Positions 36,449 through 45,761 of a stretch of 64,000 nucleotides of DNA are shown here, piece after piece. The translations under genes were made by a program, and so were the position numbers. The notes beneath the pieces are model-generated. The model saw only the letters and a list, made by a program, of their open reading frames with translations, was not told where the DNA came from and ran no database searches. Source of the stretch: Burkholderia anthina (GTDB lineage: Bacteria; Pseudomonadota; Gammaproteobacteria; Burkholderiales; Burkholderiaceae); contig NZ_CABVLY010000018.1 in NCBI RefSeq assembly GCF_902498995.1, positions 62,001 through 126,000 of the forward strand, in the 5' to 3' direction. Positions within the stretch are counted from its first letter, which is position 1. The number at the start of each line of letters is the position of its first letter.

Positions 36449-38047
36449 ATGCTCGACGCCAATCTCAAGAACCAACTGAAAGCGTACCTCGAAAAGATCA
36501 CGCGCCCGATCGAACTCGTCGCGTCGCTCGACGACAGCGCGAAGTCGCAGGAACTGCTTGCGCTGCTGAACGAGATTGCGTCGCTGACGTCGAGCGTGAC
36601 CGTGGCCGAACGCCGCGACGACGCCGAGCGCAAGCCGTCGTTCTCGATCGGCGAGCCCGGCAAGCCGGCCGGCATCCGCTTCGCCGGCATCCCGATGGGC
36701 CATGAATTCACGTCGCTCGTGCTCGCGCTGCTGCAGACGGGCGGCCATCCGATCAAGCTCGACGACGATGTGATCGAACAGATCCGTGCGCTCGACGGCG
36801 ACTACGCGTTCGAAACGTATTTCTCGCTGTCGTGCCAGAACTGCCCGGAAGTCGTGCAGGCGCTGAATGTGATGTCGCTGGTCAACCCGCGCATCCGCCA
36901 CGTCGCGATCGACGGCGCGCTGTTCCAGAACGAAGTCGAAGCCCGCCAGATCATGGCCGTGCCGACGATGTTCCTGAACGGCGAATCGTTCGGCCAGGGC
37001 CGCAGCAGCGTAAAGGAAATCCTCGCGAAGCTCGATACGGGCGCCAGCGCCCGTGCCGCGAAGTCGCTCGAGAACAAACAAGTGTTCGACACGCTGATCG
37101 TCGGCGGCGGCCCCGCCGGTGCGGCGGCCGCGATCTACTCGGCACGCAAGGGCATCGCAACGGGCGTCGTGGCCGAGCGTTTCGGCGGCCAGGTGCTCGA
37201 CACGATGGCGATCGAGAATTTCGTGTCGGTGCAGGAAACCGAAGGGCCGAAGTTCGCGACCGCGCTCGAGCAGCACGTGAAGCAGTACGACGTCGACATC
37301 ATGGACGTGCAGCGCGCCGATGCGTTGATTCCGGGCGACGTGCACCAGATCCGCCTCGCGAACGGCGCGGTGCTGAAGGCGAAGACGATCGTTCTCGCGA
37401 CCGGCGCGCGCTGGCGCGAAATCAACGTGCCGGGCGAGCGCGAATACCGCAACCGCGGTGTCGCGTACTGCCCGCACTGCGACGGCCCGCTGTTCAAGGG
37501 CAAGCGCGTCGCGGTGGTGGGCGGCGGCAACTCGGGTGTCGAAGCCGCGATCGACCTGGCCGGCATCGTGAAGGCAGTCACGCTGATCGAATTCGGCACG
37601 CAACTGCGCGCGGACGAAGTGCTGCAGCGCAAGCTGCGCAGCCTGCCGAACGTGACGATCGTCACGCAGGCGCAGACGACCGAGCTGACCGGCGACGGCA
37701 GCAAGCTGAACGGGCTCGTCTACAAGGATCTGCGTTCGGGCGACACGAAGCGCATCGATCTCGAAGGCGTGTTCGTGCAGATCGGCCTCGTGCCGAACAC
37801 CGAATGGCTGAAAGGCACGATCGACCTGTCGAAGCACGGCGAGATCGTCGTCGATGCACGCGGCGCTACGTCGGTGCCGGGCGTGTTCGCGGCCGGCGAC
37901 GTGACGACGGTGCCGTTCAAGCAGATCGTGATCGCGGTCGGTGAAGGCGCGAAGGCATCGCTCGGCGCGTTCGACTATCTGATCCGGCAAGACGCGACGC
38001 CGGCTGCGGCCGCCGCGCCGCAGGCCGAAGAAGCGATCGCCGCGTAA
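36449..38047 (+). CDS. ahpF: Alkyl hydroperoxide reductase subunit F (NADH:peroxiredoxin reductase)
   Basis: A 532-residue flavoprotein. The N-terminal double-thioredoxin-fold domain carries the CQNC disulfide ([10 protein letters not shown]). FAD binding is at [14 protein letters not shown], the redox disulfide at YCPHCDGP and NAD(P)H binding at [14 protein letters not shown]. It passes electrons from NADH through the two disulfides to AhpC. The ATG at 36449 gives the usual AhpF N terminus ([16 protein letters not shown]). The spacing from ahpC is 123 bp, in the same direction. Confidence 0.96.
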   Translation: MLDANLKNQLKAYLEKITRPIELVASLDDSAKSQELLALLNEIASLTSSVTVAERRDDAERKPSFSIGEPGKPAGIRFAGIPMGHEFTSLVLALLQTGGHPIKLDDDVIEQIRALDGDYAFETYFSLSCQNCPEVVQALNVMSLVNPRIRHVAIDGALFQNEVEARQIMAVPTMFLNGESFGQGRSSVKEILAKLDTGASARAAKSLENKQVFDTLIVGGGPAGAAAAIYSARKGIATGVVAERFGGQVLDTMAIENFVSVQETEGPKFATALEQHVKQYDVDIMDVQRADALIPGDVHQIRLANGAVLKAKTIVLATGARWREINVPGEREYRNRGVAYCPHCDGPLFKGKRVAVVGGGNSGVEAAIDLAGIVKAVTLIEFGTQLRADEVLQRKLRSLPNVTIVTQAQTTELTGDGSKLNGLVYKDLRSGDTKRIDLEGVFVQIGLVPNTEWLKGTIDLSKHGEIVVDARGATSVPGVFAAGDVTTVPFKQIVIAVGEGAKASLGAFDYLIRQDATPAAAAAPQAEEAIAA

Positions 38048-38182
38048 CGCGCGACGCACCACACCGAATCGTCTCTCTTGGCCCTGCATGCCCTGGTCGG
38101 CGTGCGGGGTCCTTTTTCATCCGGCGTCGGTTTGCGATGTGCGAGTGCACTGGCCGGCCGCGCTGGTCTTGCCGAGCCACGC

Positions 38183-38950
38183 TTACCGAGCCACGGCGGG
38201 GCCCGCGTTCGCCGGAGTCGGTGCCTTGAAACTGCTCGACTGGCGAACCAGTTGATCCGTCATCGCGGCAGCCACCGCGTTCGAGCCCGCCGACGCGCGC
38301 TGCTGGCCGGAGTTCGACGGCGGCACATATTGCGGCGGCGGCAGCGACGGATCGAGCTTCGCGGATTCGCGCACGAGCTCGGCCGTTTCCGGCGTTTCGG
38401 CATTTCTGGCCGTGGTCGTGGTTGTCGCTGCGTGGCGCTCGAGTCCATCGCGCTTGCGCACCGCGTGTTGCGGCGGCTGATACGCCTGCCGGCTCGGCTG
38501 GCTCGCCTGTGCCGCCTGGACCGGCGGCGCGGATTGCACCGGTTGCGCGGGTTTGGCCTTCGGCGGGGTCGCGCCCTCCGGCTCCGCCGTCACGACAGGG
38601 ACGGCCGGTGGCGGCGCACTCGGCTTCGCCGGTGGTGCATGCGCGGCGATCACCGGCACGACGGCAGCGGATGCCGGCGCCGCACTCGTGCGCGCGGCAG
38701 GCGTTTGTTGCGGCACGACGTCGTCCACGTGCGCGGACGGGATGGCGACCGCCGCAGGCGGTGCAATCGCGCCTTCCGCGGTGTGACCGTCGTTCGCGCT
38801 CGCCACGGCGGCGGCCGGCGCGGCGGAATCGCCGATGCCGGCTTCCGCGATCGCACGGTGGTCCGCACGCAGGAGCATCACGTAGCCGGTGCCTGCCGCG
38901 GCAACCAGCAATCCGCCGGCGATCATCAAGGTTTTTCGGGTACTCGTCAT
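38183..38950 (-). CDS. Membrane-anchored Pro/Ala-rich protein of unknown function
   Basis: A 255-residue protein with a short cytoplasmic start (MTSTRKTL), one hydrophobic segment (about residues 8-26) and a long, low-complexity periplasmic part rich in Ala, Pro and Gln. There is no catalytic motif or known domain. The layout resembles TonB-like or cell-envelope linker proteins but lacks a TonB C-terminal domain. The sequence bias raises some doubt, yet the single continuous frame with a plausible anchor supports a real gene. Single-gene unit after ahpF, on the opposite strand. Confidence 0.6.
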   Translation of the reverse strand: MTSTRKTLMIAGGLLVAAAGTGYVMLLRADHRAIAEAGIGDSAAPAAAVASANDGHTAEGAIAPPAAVAIPSAHVDDVVPQQTPAARTSAAPASAAVVPVIAAHAPPAKPSAPPPAVPVVTAEPEGATPPKAKPAQPVQSAPPVQAAQASQPSRQAYQPPQHAVRKRDGLERHAATTTTTARNAETPETAELVRESAKLDPSLPPPQYVPPSNSGQQRASAGSNAVAAAMTDQLVRQSSSFKAPTPANAGPAVAR

Positions 38951-39119
38951 GCTTGCTCACTGATCTTATCGACGTGAACGAGCCATCATACGCGTGCGTT
39001 CGCGCTTGATCCCGCACGAATACATTTGGTTGCATTGATATCGACCCCACGTCGCCGGGGCCGCGCAACAGCCCGCCGCCCTATCGTCAGATGGTTCGAC
39101 TGCGCGTGCCTTGCACCCT

Positions 39120-40019
39120 TCAGATGCAGAAGATCGCAACCGCGATCCCGCCGAACAGAACCCACTTGACGATGTAGTACATGGTTCGATTCCACGCTTT
39201 CAGCCGCTTGCCGGCACGACGAATCGCATACAGGTACTTGAAGGCACGATTGAGCGCGCCCGTACGGTCGCCCGTCTCGTTCGGCGACGCGGCCGCGCGC
39301 ATCAGCAGTTGTCCGAACGTATCGTTGATGCGCTGTGCCCAGCGATATTTCATCGGCCGGTCGATATCGCAGAACAGGATCACGCGATCGTGCCCGGTGC
39401 GATTCTCGGCCCAATGCAGATAGGTTTCGTCGAACATCACGGCCTCGCCGTCGCGCCATGCATACGACTCGCCGTCGACGACGATCCGGCACGCGGCGTC
39501 GTTCGGCGTGTCGAGCCCGAGGTGATAGCGCAGCGAGCCCGCATACGGATCGCGATGCAGCCCGAGCTTGCCGCCCGGCGGCAGTTGCGCGAACATCGCG
39601 GCCTTGATCGACGGAATCCGCGACAGGATCTCGACCGTTCGCGGACACAACGCCCGCGCGGACGGATGCGGCGCGTCGTACCACTTCAGATAGAAGCGCT
39701 TCCAGCCGTTGCGAAAGAATGAATTGAAGCCGATGTCGTTGTACTCGCCCGACGCCTTGATCCGGCTTGCGTCGCGCAATGCGAGCGCTTCGCCGCGCAA
39801 AGTCTGCCATTCGCGCTGCAGCGCCGCGAGCTCCGGAAAGTGCTGCGTGTCGAGAAACGGCGTGGTCGGCACCGACGAGAACGCGTAGGAAAAGCAGTTC
39901 AGCGGTGCAGTGAAGGTCGAGTGATCGGATAGTTGCCTGAACAACCTGTGCCGAACCTTGCCGCGCCGATGCGTGTACACCACACACGCAATGAACACGA
40001 TCAACAGGACCCAGCGCAT
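39120..40019 (-). CDS. lpxO: Lipid A 2-hydroxylase-like aspartyl/asparaginyl beta-hydroxylase family protein
   Basis: A 299-residue Fe(II)/2OG oxygenase with an N-terminal membrane helix (RWVLLIVFIACVVYTH) and a second one at the C terminus (YYIVKWVLFGGIAVAIFC). The iron ligands are in LGLHRDPYAGSLRYHL (His-x-Asp) and in the distal GHDRVILFCD. This matches LpxO, which hydroxylates a secondary acyl chain of lipid A on the cytoplasmic side of the inner membrane. The start at 40019 has a GGGGGAA ribosome-binding site; the open frame before it is unrelated. It is a single gene, separated from the next by a terminator. Confidence 0.87.
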   Translation of the reverse strand: MRWVLLIVFIACVVYTHRRGKVRHRLFRQLSDHSTFTAPLNCFSYAFSSVPTTPFLDTQHFPELAALQREWQTLRGEALALRDASRIKASGEYNDIGFNSFFRNGWKRFYLKWYDAPHPSARALCPRTVEILSRIPSIKAAMFAQLPPGGKLGLHRDPYAGSLRYHLGLDTPNDAACRIVVDGESYAWRDGEAVMFDETYLHWAENRTGHDRVILFCDIDRPMKYRWAQRINDTFGQLLMRAAASPNETGDRTGALNRAFKYLYAIRRAGKRLKAWNRTMYYIVKWVLFGGIAVAIFCI

Positions 40020-40150
40020 CGTTATTCCCCCGTAAGCTGTTTGCCGAAATTCTAGGGGCGGGGAAAATTTCCTGCGCTGAAAGTGCAGACGGCGCGATGT
40101 GCGTCGGCAAGACGCGGCGAGCCTGTCGATCGAGCCGGGGCAAAAATGCG

Positions 40151-40176
40151 GAAAAGCCCGTGCAGACGGGCTTTTC
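40151..40176. terminator. Rho-independent terminator between the AhpD-like gene and lpxO
   Basis: GAAAAGCCCGT (40151-40161) pairs perfectly with ACGGGCTTTTC (40166-40176) around GCAG. The A/T ends let it work on either strand. It terminates the minus-strand operon ending at 40229 and insulates lpxO. Confidence 0.88.
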
Positions 40177-40228
40177 GACGCAATCCGAACGTACGCGCGG
40201 CCTGTGCCGATGCGCGTGTGCGCGGCGA

Positions 40229-40783
40229 TTATTCCGGAAACGGTAAAACAGTTTGCCCGTCCGCGCGCATACCGAACGTGTTGAGCGTCATCGCGACGAG
40301 CGCGTAATAGCCGAGCAGCGCGACGAGGTTCACGACGGTCTCGTGACCGAAACGCGCCTGCGCACGCGCGAAGGTGGCATCGCTCACGCGCTTCGTGTCG
40401 TACAGCTCGGTTGCGAACGCATGGATCAGCGCATCGTCGTCCGATTCGAACGCCGGCTCGACGCCACGCCGGATCGCGTCGGCCGTCGCGGCCGGCACGC
40501 CGGCATCGAGCGCGATCGGATGGTGGATGTGCCACTCGGCCTGCGAACGCCAGCGCGCGGCGGTCACGAGAATCGCGAGCTCCGACAGGCGCAGCGACAA
40601 GCCCGTGCGATAGCGGCAGAACGCGCCGAGGCGTTGCGCGTGCTGCGCGAGCTCGGGGCTCGCGATCCAGCCGAGGAACGGCCCGTTCAGGTTGCCGCGC
40701 GGGCCGCTGAGGATCTCGGCGAGCACGGCCTTCTGCTCGTCGGTGGCCGATGCGGGATCGAAGGGAGGCAGTCTGTCCGTCAT
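40229..40783 (-). CDS. Carboxymuconolactone decarboxylase (AhpD-like) family protein
   Basis: A 184-residue all-helical protein of the CMD/AhpD superfamily (RLSELAILVTAARWRSQAEWHIHHPIAL). It lacks the CxxC of true AhpD, so it is not a disulfide reductase; the E-x-H pattern fits the decarboxylase/lactonase-like branch. The start is the ATG at 40783. It follows the aminotransferase gene by 25 bp on the same strand and is the last gene before a terminator, so it is likely part of that operon. The substrate is unknown. Confidence 0.8.
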   Translation of the reverse strand: MTDRLPPFDPASATDEQKAVLAEILSGPRGNLNGPFLGWIASPELAQHAQRLGAFCRYRTGLSLRLSELAILVTAARWRSQAEWHIHHPIALDAGVPAATADAIRRGVEPAFESDDDALIHAFATELYDTKRVSDATFARAQARFGHETVVNLVALLGYYALVAMTLNTFGMRADGQTVLPFPE

Positions 40784-40808
40784 GGTGAGGATTCCGTGAG
40801 GTCGTCGT

Positions 40809-42143
40809 TTACGCGCCGGCCGATGCGAGCGCCGCATCGATCGCGCCGGACAGCCGCTCGACGATCGTGTCGATCTGCTGCGCGGTGCAGATGAACGGCG
40901 GCGCGATCAGGATGTGATCGCCATGCACGCCGTCGATCGTGCCGCCCATCGGATATACCATCAGGCCGCGCTGCATCGCCTCGCGCTTGACTGCCGCATG
41001 CAGCTTCAACGCGGGATCGAACGTCGCCTTGGTATCGCGATCATGCACGAGTTCGACGCCGACAAACAGCCCGCGGCCGCGCACGTCGCCGACATGCGGA
41101 TGCGCGCCGTAATGCGCGCGCAACGACGCACGCAGTTGCTCGCCGCGCGCCTTCACGTTGTCGAGCAGTTTCTCTTCGGCGATCACGCGCTGCACTTCGA
41201 GCGCGGCCGCGCATGCCGTCGCGTGGCCGAGGTACGTATGGCCGTGCTGGAAGAAACCCGAGCCGTCGACGATGGTCCGGTAGATGCGGTCGCTGACGAG
41301 CGTCGCGCCGATCGGCTGGTAGCCTGCGCCGAGCCCTTTCGCGATCGTCAGCAGGTCGGGCGCGACGCCGTCTTCGTCGCATGCGAACAGATAACCCGTC
41401 CGCCCCATCCCCGACATGATTTCATCGAGAATCAGCAGCACGCCGTACTTGTCGCACACCGCACGGATCTTCTTCAGGTAGGTGCGCACCGGCGGCACCG
41501 CGCCGGCCGTGGCACCAACCACCGTTTCCGCGACGAACGCCGCGACGTTTTCCGCGCCGAGCGCGACGATCTTCTGCTCGAGCTCGTCGGCCAGACGCTG
41601 CGCATACGCTTCGTCGGTTTCGCCGGTCAGCTGATCGCGGTACGCATAGCACGGGCTCACGTGATGTGCTTCGATCAACAGCGGCAGGAACGGCTCGCGC
41701 CGCCATGCGTTGCCGCCGATCGCGAGCGCGCCCAGCGTATTGCCGTGATAGCTCTGGCGCCGCGCGATGAAATGGCGGCGCGACGATTCGCCCTTCTCGA
41801 CGAAATACTGGCGCGCGAGCTTCAATGCGGCCTCGATCGCCTCGGACCCGCCCGACACGAAATACACGTGCTCGAGGCCGGCCGGCGCCGCATCGACGAG
41901 CCGGTCGGCCAGTTCCTCGGCCACCTCGGTCGTGAAAAACGACGTATGCGCGTACGGCAGTTGCTGCGCCTGCCGCTTGATCGCATCGATCACGCGCTGG
42001 TTGCTGTGCCCGAGACACGACACCGCCGCACCGCCGCACGCGTCGATATAGCGTTTGCCGGTCGAGTCGACGATCTCGATGCCGTCGCCTGCAACGGCAA
42101 CGGGCAAGGTGGCGCGCGGAGCGCGATGAAAAACTGTCGTCAT
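40809..42143 (-). CDS. Class III PLP-dependent aminotransferase
   Basis: A 444-residue fold-type I aminotransferase of class III (omega-amino acid/diamine type). The cofactor lysine is in LTIAKGLGAGYQPIGA, and LLILDEIMSGMGRTGYLF is the usual class III block. The ATG at 42143 has GAGG six bases upstream and is preferred over one at 42155. It sits next to a C45 amidase and behind an amino-acid ABC transporter, so it may remove the amino group of the imported and deacylated amine. The exact donor is not predictable. Confidence 0.88.
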   Translation of the reverse strand: MTTVFHRAPRATLPVAVAGDGIEIVDSTGKRYIDACGGAAVSCLGHSNQRVIDAIKRQAQQLPYAHTSFFTTEVAEELADRLVDAAPAGLEHVYFVSGGSEAIEAALKLARQYFVEKGESSRRHFIARRQSYHGNTLGALAIGGNAWRREPFLPLLIEAHHVSPCYAYRDQLTGETDEAYAQRLADELEQKIVALGAENVAAFVAETVVGATAGAVPPVRTYLKKIRAVCDKYGVLLILDEIMSGMGRTGYLFACDEDGVAPDLLTIAKGLGAGYQPIGATLVSDRIYRTIVDGSGFFQHGHTYLGHATACAAALEVQRVIAEEKLLDNVKARGEQLRASLRAHYGAHPHVGDVRGRGLFVGVELVHDRDTKATFDPALKLHAAVKREAMQRGLMVYPMGGTIDGVHGDHILIAPPFICTAQQIDTIVERLSGAIDAALASAGA

Positions 42144-42158
42144 GCGTTGCCTCATGGT

Positions 42159-43208
42159 TCAGGACGCGCTCGGCGCGTGCGCGACCGGCACGATGCGCGT
42201 CGCGAAACGCTGCGTGCCGTGTTGATGAATGGTGAAGTCGATCGCCGCGTCGCGAATCGCGAACATCGCGGTCGCCAGCGTGTTTTCGTCGTCGGGATCG
42301 GCCGGGTCGTCGCGATAGATCGGCAACCCTTCCGGCGCGCGATCGCCCAGCACGCGCAGCAACGCGGCTGCGTCGATCGCGTCGATGTCCGGCGTCAACG
42401 CATCGACCCGCCGCTGGCGATCGCCGGACGACTGCGTGACGATCTGCGCTTCCGCGTCGCAACCCGGATGCACGAGATGGTTCGCGTGGCCGGTGACACG
42501 TGCGACATCGACGATCGAGCAACGCGCGACGCTCGCCTCGATGCTGAGCACCCGCATGTCGCCGGTCGCGCCGAGCGTGTGATGGAAACCGCTGGCGCGC
42601 GCATGCGTGCGCAGCACGTCGGTGGCCGCGTCGAGCGACGGCGCATCGAGCACCGCGCGCGCGAGGATCATCCGCGGCACGCCGGCCGCGGGCGTGCGGA
42701 TGCGCAGGTTGTTGATCGCCTGCGCGATGCCGGCACGGTTCGCGGCGAACGTATGGCCGGGCAGCGAGCCCGGGTAATAGAAACTGATGAAGCCCGGCTT
42801 GCCGTGCGGCTGCACGTCGACGAGCAGGCAGCGCTCGCGCAGGTACGGATCGCCGTCCTCGTTGTGCGCGATCCAGCGCGTGCCGTGCGCGTCGCGCCCG
42901 GCGAGCGTCGTGCAGCCGTCCGGCGCGTTGTGGATCAGTTCGCCGCGGCAGTTCCACAGGAAGATATCCTCGGCCGGCCAGCCGACGCCCGCCGCGATCC
43001 CGTCCAGCTCCGCGACGAGATCGGGATAGGCGGCCAGCGCAGCCTGTCGCAACGCGTCGACGAACGGATGGCCGCGCCAGCGGCGCACGGCCTGCCATGC
43101 GCTGCTCTGCTGCATGTACGTATCGAACACGGGGCGCGCGAGTTCGCCGAGGCGCACGCCGATGTCGAACGGCGTGCCGGCGATGACGGGAGAAAGGGAA
43201 AGCGGCAT
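42159..43208 (-). CDS. C45-family autoprocessing amidase (acyl-CoA:6-APA acyltransferase-like)
   Basis: A 349-residue Ntn-hydrolase of the peptidase C45 family, to which penicillin acyltransferase belongs. The expected self-cleavage site lies before C99 in APDGCTTLAGRD, followed by WIAHNEDGD, a family block. These enzymes hydrolyse or transfer the acyl group of N-acyl amines, peptides or beta-alanyl amines. Its place between an amino-acid ABC transporter and an aminotransferase suggests that it deacylates an imported N-acyl amino compound. No signal peptide is seen, so it would act in the cytoplasm. Confidence 0.83.
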   Translation of the reverse strand: MPLSLSPVIAGTPFDIGVRLGELARPVFDTYMQQSSAWQAVRRWRGHPFVDALRQAALAAYPDLVAELDGIAAGVGWPAEDIFLWNCRGELIHNAPDGCTTLAGRDAHGTRWIAHNEDGDPYLRERCLLVDVQPHGKPGFISFYYPGSLPGHTFAANRAGIAQAINNLRIRTPAAGVPRMILARAVLDAPSLDAATDVLRTHARASGFHHTLGATGDMRVLSIEASVARCSIVDVARVTGHANHLVHPGCDAEAQIVTQSSGDRQRRVDALTPDIDAIDAAALLRVLGDRAPEGLPIYRDDPADPDDENTLATAMFAIRDAAIDFTIHQHGTQRFATRIVPVAHAPSAS

Positions 43209-43228
43209 GTCGGATGAGTCGGTTTGGT

Positions 43229-43957
43229 TCAGGACACGTGTTTCAGGAATTCCTTCAGCCGCGGTGTCGGCGGCCGGTCGATCAGGTCGACTGGATGGCC
43301 GTCCTCGGCGATGCCGCCCTGATCCATGAACAGCAGCCGCGTGCCGACCCGCTTCGCGAAACCGATCTCGTGCGTAACGACGATCATCGTCATCCCTTCG
43401 GTCGCGAGATCCTGCATCACTTTCAGCACTTCGTGGCGCAATTCCGGATCGAGCGCCGACGTCGGCTCGTCGAACAGCATCAGCCGCGGCCGGATCGCCA
43501 GTGCGCGCGCGATCGCGACGCGCTGCTGCTGGCCGCCCGACAGCTCCGACGGATAATGATTTGCGCGCGATTCGAGACCGACCTTGTCGAGCAGCGCCAT
43601 CGCCTGGTCGCGCGCATCCGCGCGCGACGCACCGCGCACCTGGATCGGCCCGAACATCACGTTCTCGAGCGCGGTCATTTGCGGAAACAGGTTGAACTGC
43701 TGGAACACCATGCCCGCCTCGAGGCGGATGTTGCGGATCGTCGATGCGTTGCCGCGCACGCTCTGGCCGTCGACCAGCAGTTCGCCGCCGGTGATTTTTT
43801 CGAGCGCGTTGATACAGCGCAACATCGTCGACTTGCCCGAGCCCGACGGGCCGATCACGACGACCACCTCGCCCGCGTCGATCTTCAGGTCGATATGCTT
43901 GAGCACCGGCACATGACCAAAGCTCTTCGACACGTTCTGGAATTCGATCATGCTCAT
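43229..43957 (-). CDS. Polar amino acid ABC transporter ATP-binding protein
   Basis: A 242-residue ABC ATPase of the GlnQ/HisP group. Walker A (GPSGSGKST), Q-loop ([10 protein letters not shown]), signature (LSGGQQQR) and Walker B ([11 protein letters not shown]) are complete. The ATG at 43957 overlaps the permease stop by 4 bases (ATGA), so the two are coupled. It powers import of the amino-acid-like ligand of the binding protein at 44677. C45 amidase and aminotransferase genes follow in the same direction. Confidence 0.95.
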   Translation of the reverse strand: MSMIEFQNVSKSFGHVPVLKHIDLKIDAGEVVVVIGPSGSGKSTMLRCINALEKITGGELLVDGQSVRGNASTIRNIRLEAGMVFQQFNLFPQMTALENVMFGPIQVRGASRADARDQAMALLDKVGLESRANHYPSELSGGQQQRVAIARALAIRPRLMLFDEPTSALDPELRHEVLKVMQDLATEGMTMIVVTHEIGFAKRVGTRLLFMDQGGIAEDGHPVDLIDRPPTPRLKEFLKHVS

Positions 43958-44610
43958 AGGATCCTCATCCTCTTTTCGACGAGCCGAAGCGTCAGCGTCA
44001 TCGCGCCGGTCAGCAGCAGGTAAAGAACGGCCACCGCAGTCCAGATCTCGACCGCCTGGAAATTGCCCGCGATGATTTCCTGCCCCTTGCGCGTCAGTTC
44101 GCCGACGCCGATCACGATGAACAGCGACGTATCCTTCAGGCTCACGATGCACTGGTTGCCGAGCGGTGGAATCAGCCGCCGGAACGCGAGCGGCCCGACC
44201 ACCTTCAGCAGCACGCGCGGCATCGACAGACCCATCGCGAGCCCCGCTTCCGTCAGCCCCTTCGGAATCGACAGCAGCGCGCCGCGCACCACTTCCGCGA
44301 GATACGCGCCCGAATTCACCGTGATCGCGATGATCGCGGCCGTCAGGCCGTCGATCCGGATATGCGCGAGCAGCGGCAGCGCGAAGTACAGGAACATCAC
44401 CTGCACGACGATCGGTGTGCCGCGGATCAACTCAATATAAACCTGCGCGAGCACGTTCATCGCCTTCGGTCCGTATGCGCGGAACATGCCCGCGATCATC
44501 CCGACGACGAACCCGCCCACCAGCCCGAAAAATGCGATGAACACCGTCAACCGAACCCCGTCCATCAGGTCCGGCAACGCCGCCCAGATCGCCGACCAAT
44601 CGAAATTCAC
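43954..44610 (-). CDS. Polar amino acid ABC transporter permease
   Basis: A 218-residue inner-membrane permease of the HisMQ/GlnP type with about five helices and the EAA-like loop ([22 protein letters not shown]) that contacts the ATPase. GTG 44610 is chosen because GGGGAG lies six bases upstream and the preceding open frame is not protein-like. It has no second permease partner, so it probably forms a homodimer. It lies between the binding protein (66-bp gap) and the ATPase (4-bp overlap). Confidence 0.93.
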   Translation of the reverse strand: MNFDWSAIWAALPDLMDGVRLTVFIAFFGLVGGFVVGMIAGMFRAYGPKAMNVLAQVYIELIRGTPIVVQVMFLYFALPLLAHIRIDGLTAAIIAITVNSGAYLAEVVRGALLSIPKGLTEAGLAMGLSMPRVLLKVVGPLAFRRLIPPLGNQCIVSLKDTSLFIVIGVGELTRKGQEIIAGNFQAVEIWTAVAVLYLLLTGAMTLTLRLVEKRMRIL

Positions 44611-44676
44611 GTGTCGCTCCCCGTTCGATTCAAGACCGGCGCGGCCACCCGGCCGCGCCATGTTGTGCCGTCACGC

Positions 44677-45429
44677 TCACATCTTCGGCGGCTCGGCGCC
44701 GAACCATTTCTTGTAGATCTGCGCATAGCGGCCGTCGGCCTTGATCTTCACGAGCGACGCGTTGACCTTCGGCACGAGCGGGCTGCCCTTCGGGAAGCCG
44801 ATCCCGTACTTGTCGCCGCTGACCGGTTGGCCCGCGACCCTCACCTTGCCCTTGCCTTCGTTGTTCACGAAGAACAGCACGTTCGGCGTGTCATGCATTG
44901 CCGCGTCGACGCGGCCGGCCTCGAGCGCGAGATACGCCTGGTCGATGTTCGGGAACTGGCGGATCTCCTTCGGCTTCAGGTGCGCCTTGATCCAGTCGAT
45001 CGTCGCAGTGCCCGTTTTCGCGGCGATCACCTTGCCGTTCAGGTCGTCGATCGACTTGATCGACGTGTTGCCGACCTGCACCATCGCCGCGAGCCCGCTG
45101 TCGTAATACGGCGCGGAGAAGTCGATCGCCTTCTTCCGTTCTTCCTTGATGGTCATCCCGGACAGCGCGACGTCGATGTTCTGCGTCTGCAGTGCCGGAA
45201 TCAGACCCGCGAAATCCATCGGCTGGATCGTGTACTTCCAGCCCTGGTCCTTCGCGATCTCCGCCCACAGATCGAGATCGAAGCCGACGTACTTGTCGCC
45301 TTGCTTGAACTCGAACGGCATGAACGACGTATCGGTCCCGACGACGAGCGTTTTGGTATCCGCGTGCGCGATGCTGGCGCCGAGCGCGGCGACCACCGCG
45401 ACAGCTTTCAGGAAGGAACGACGACTCAT
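44677..45429 (-). CDS. Polar amino acid ABC transporter periplasmic binding protein
   Basis: A 250-residue periplasmic binding protein with a signal peptide cut near SIAHAD and the family 3 solute-binding fold (TLVVGTDTSFMPFEFKQGD, YVGFDLDLWAEIAKDQG). It is the first gene of an operon with permease, ATPase, C45 amidase and aminotransferase. GGAG lies about eight bases before the ATG. The upstream region has two CAACA/TGTTG inverted repeats that may be an operator. Similarity is to glutamine-type binding proteins, but the true ligand may be an acylated amine. Confidence 0.92.
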   Translation of the reverse strand: MSRRSFLKAVAVVAALGASIAHADTKTLVVGTDTSFMPFEFKQGDKYVGFDLDLWAEIAKDQGWKYTIQPMDFAGLIPALQTQNIDVALSGMTIKEERKKAIDFSAPYYDSGLAAMVQVGNTSIKSIDDLNGKVIAAKTGTATIDWIKAHLKPKEIRQFPNIDQAYLALEAGRVDAAMHDTPNVLFFVNNEGKGKVRVAGQPVSGDKYGIGFPKGSPLVPKVNASLVKIKADGRYAQIYKKWFGAEPPKM

Positions 45430-45500
45430 GGCATTTCTCCGCATGATTGAGCGATGTAACCGGCCGGCTGGCCGGGGAACGACGACATCTGGCCGCACCG

Positions 45501-45542
45501 CAACATGCGATGTTGAATTAGACCTTAGTGCAACAAGTGTTG
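45501..45542. promoter_or_regulatory. Paired CAACA-TGTTG inverted repeats upstream of the ABC/C45 operon
   Basis: CAACAT-GCG-ATGTTG (45501-45515) and CAACA-AG-TGTTG (45531-45542) share the same arms and are centred about 28 bases apart, close to three helical turns. They lie 72-113 bases before the binding-protein start, where a promoter is expected. A dimeric regulator binding cooperatively is likely. No regulator gene is adjacent. Confidence 0.55.
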
Positions 45543-45761
45543 TCAATGGCGATACTACGACAACAAAAATATCCGCAACGGCTAATTGCATCGAGACAAA
45601 CCCGAGCCGGGCTGGAGGGATAAGTCGGAAGAAAGGAAGACGCGAACGGATGCGAGGCGACGACGCATGCGGTCGTTCGGTTGCCGCTGCCGGCACCACT
45701 TAACGAGCCGGCGCCGCGTCGAGCGGAAATACCGGCCAACGCGGCTTCGAAGCGGCGTCGC

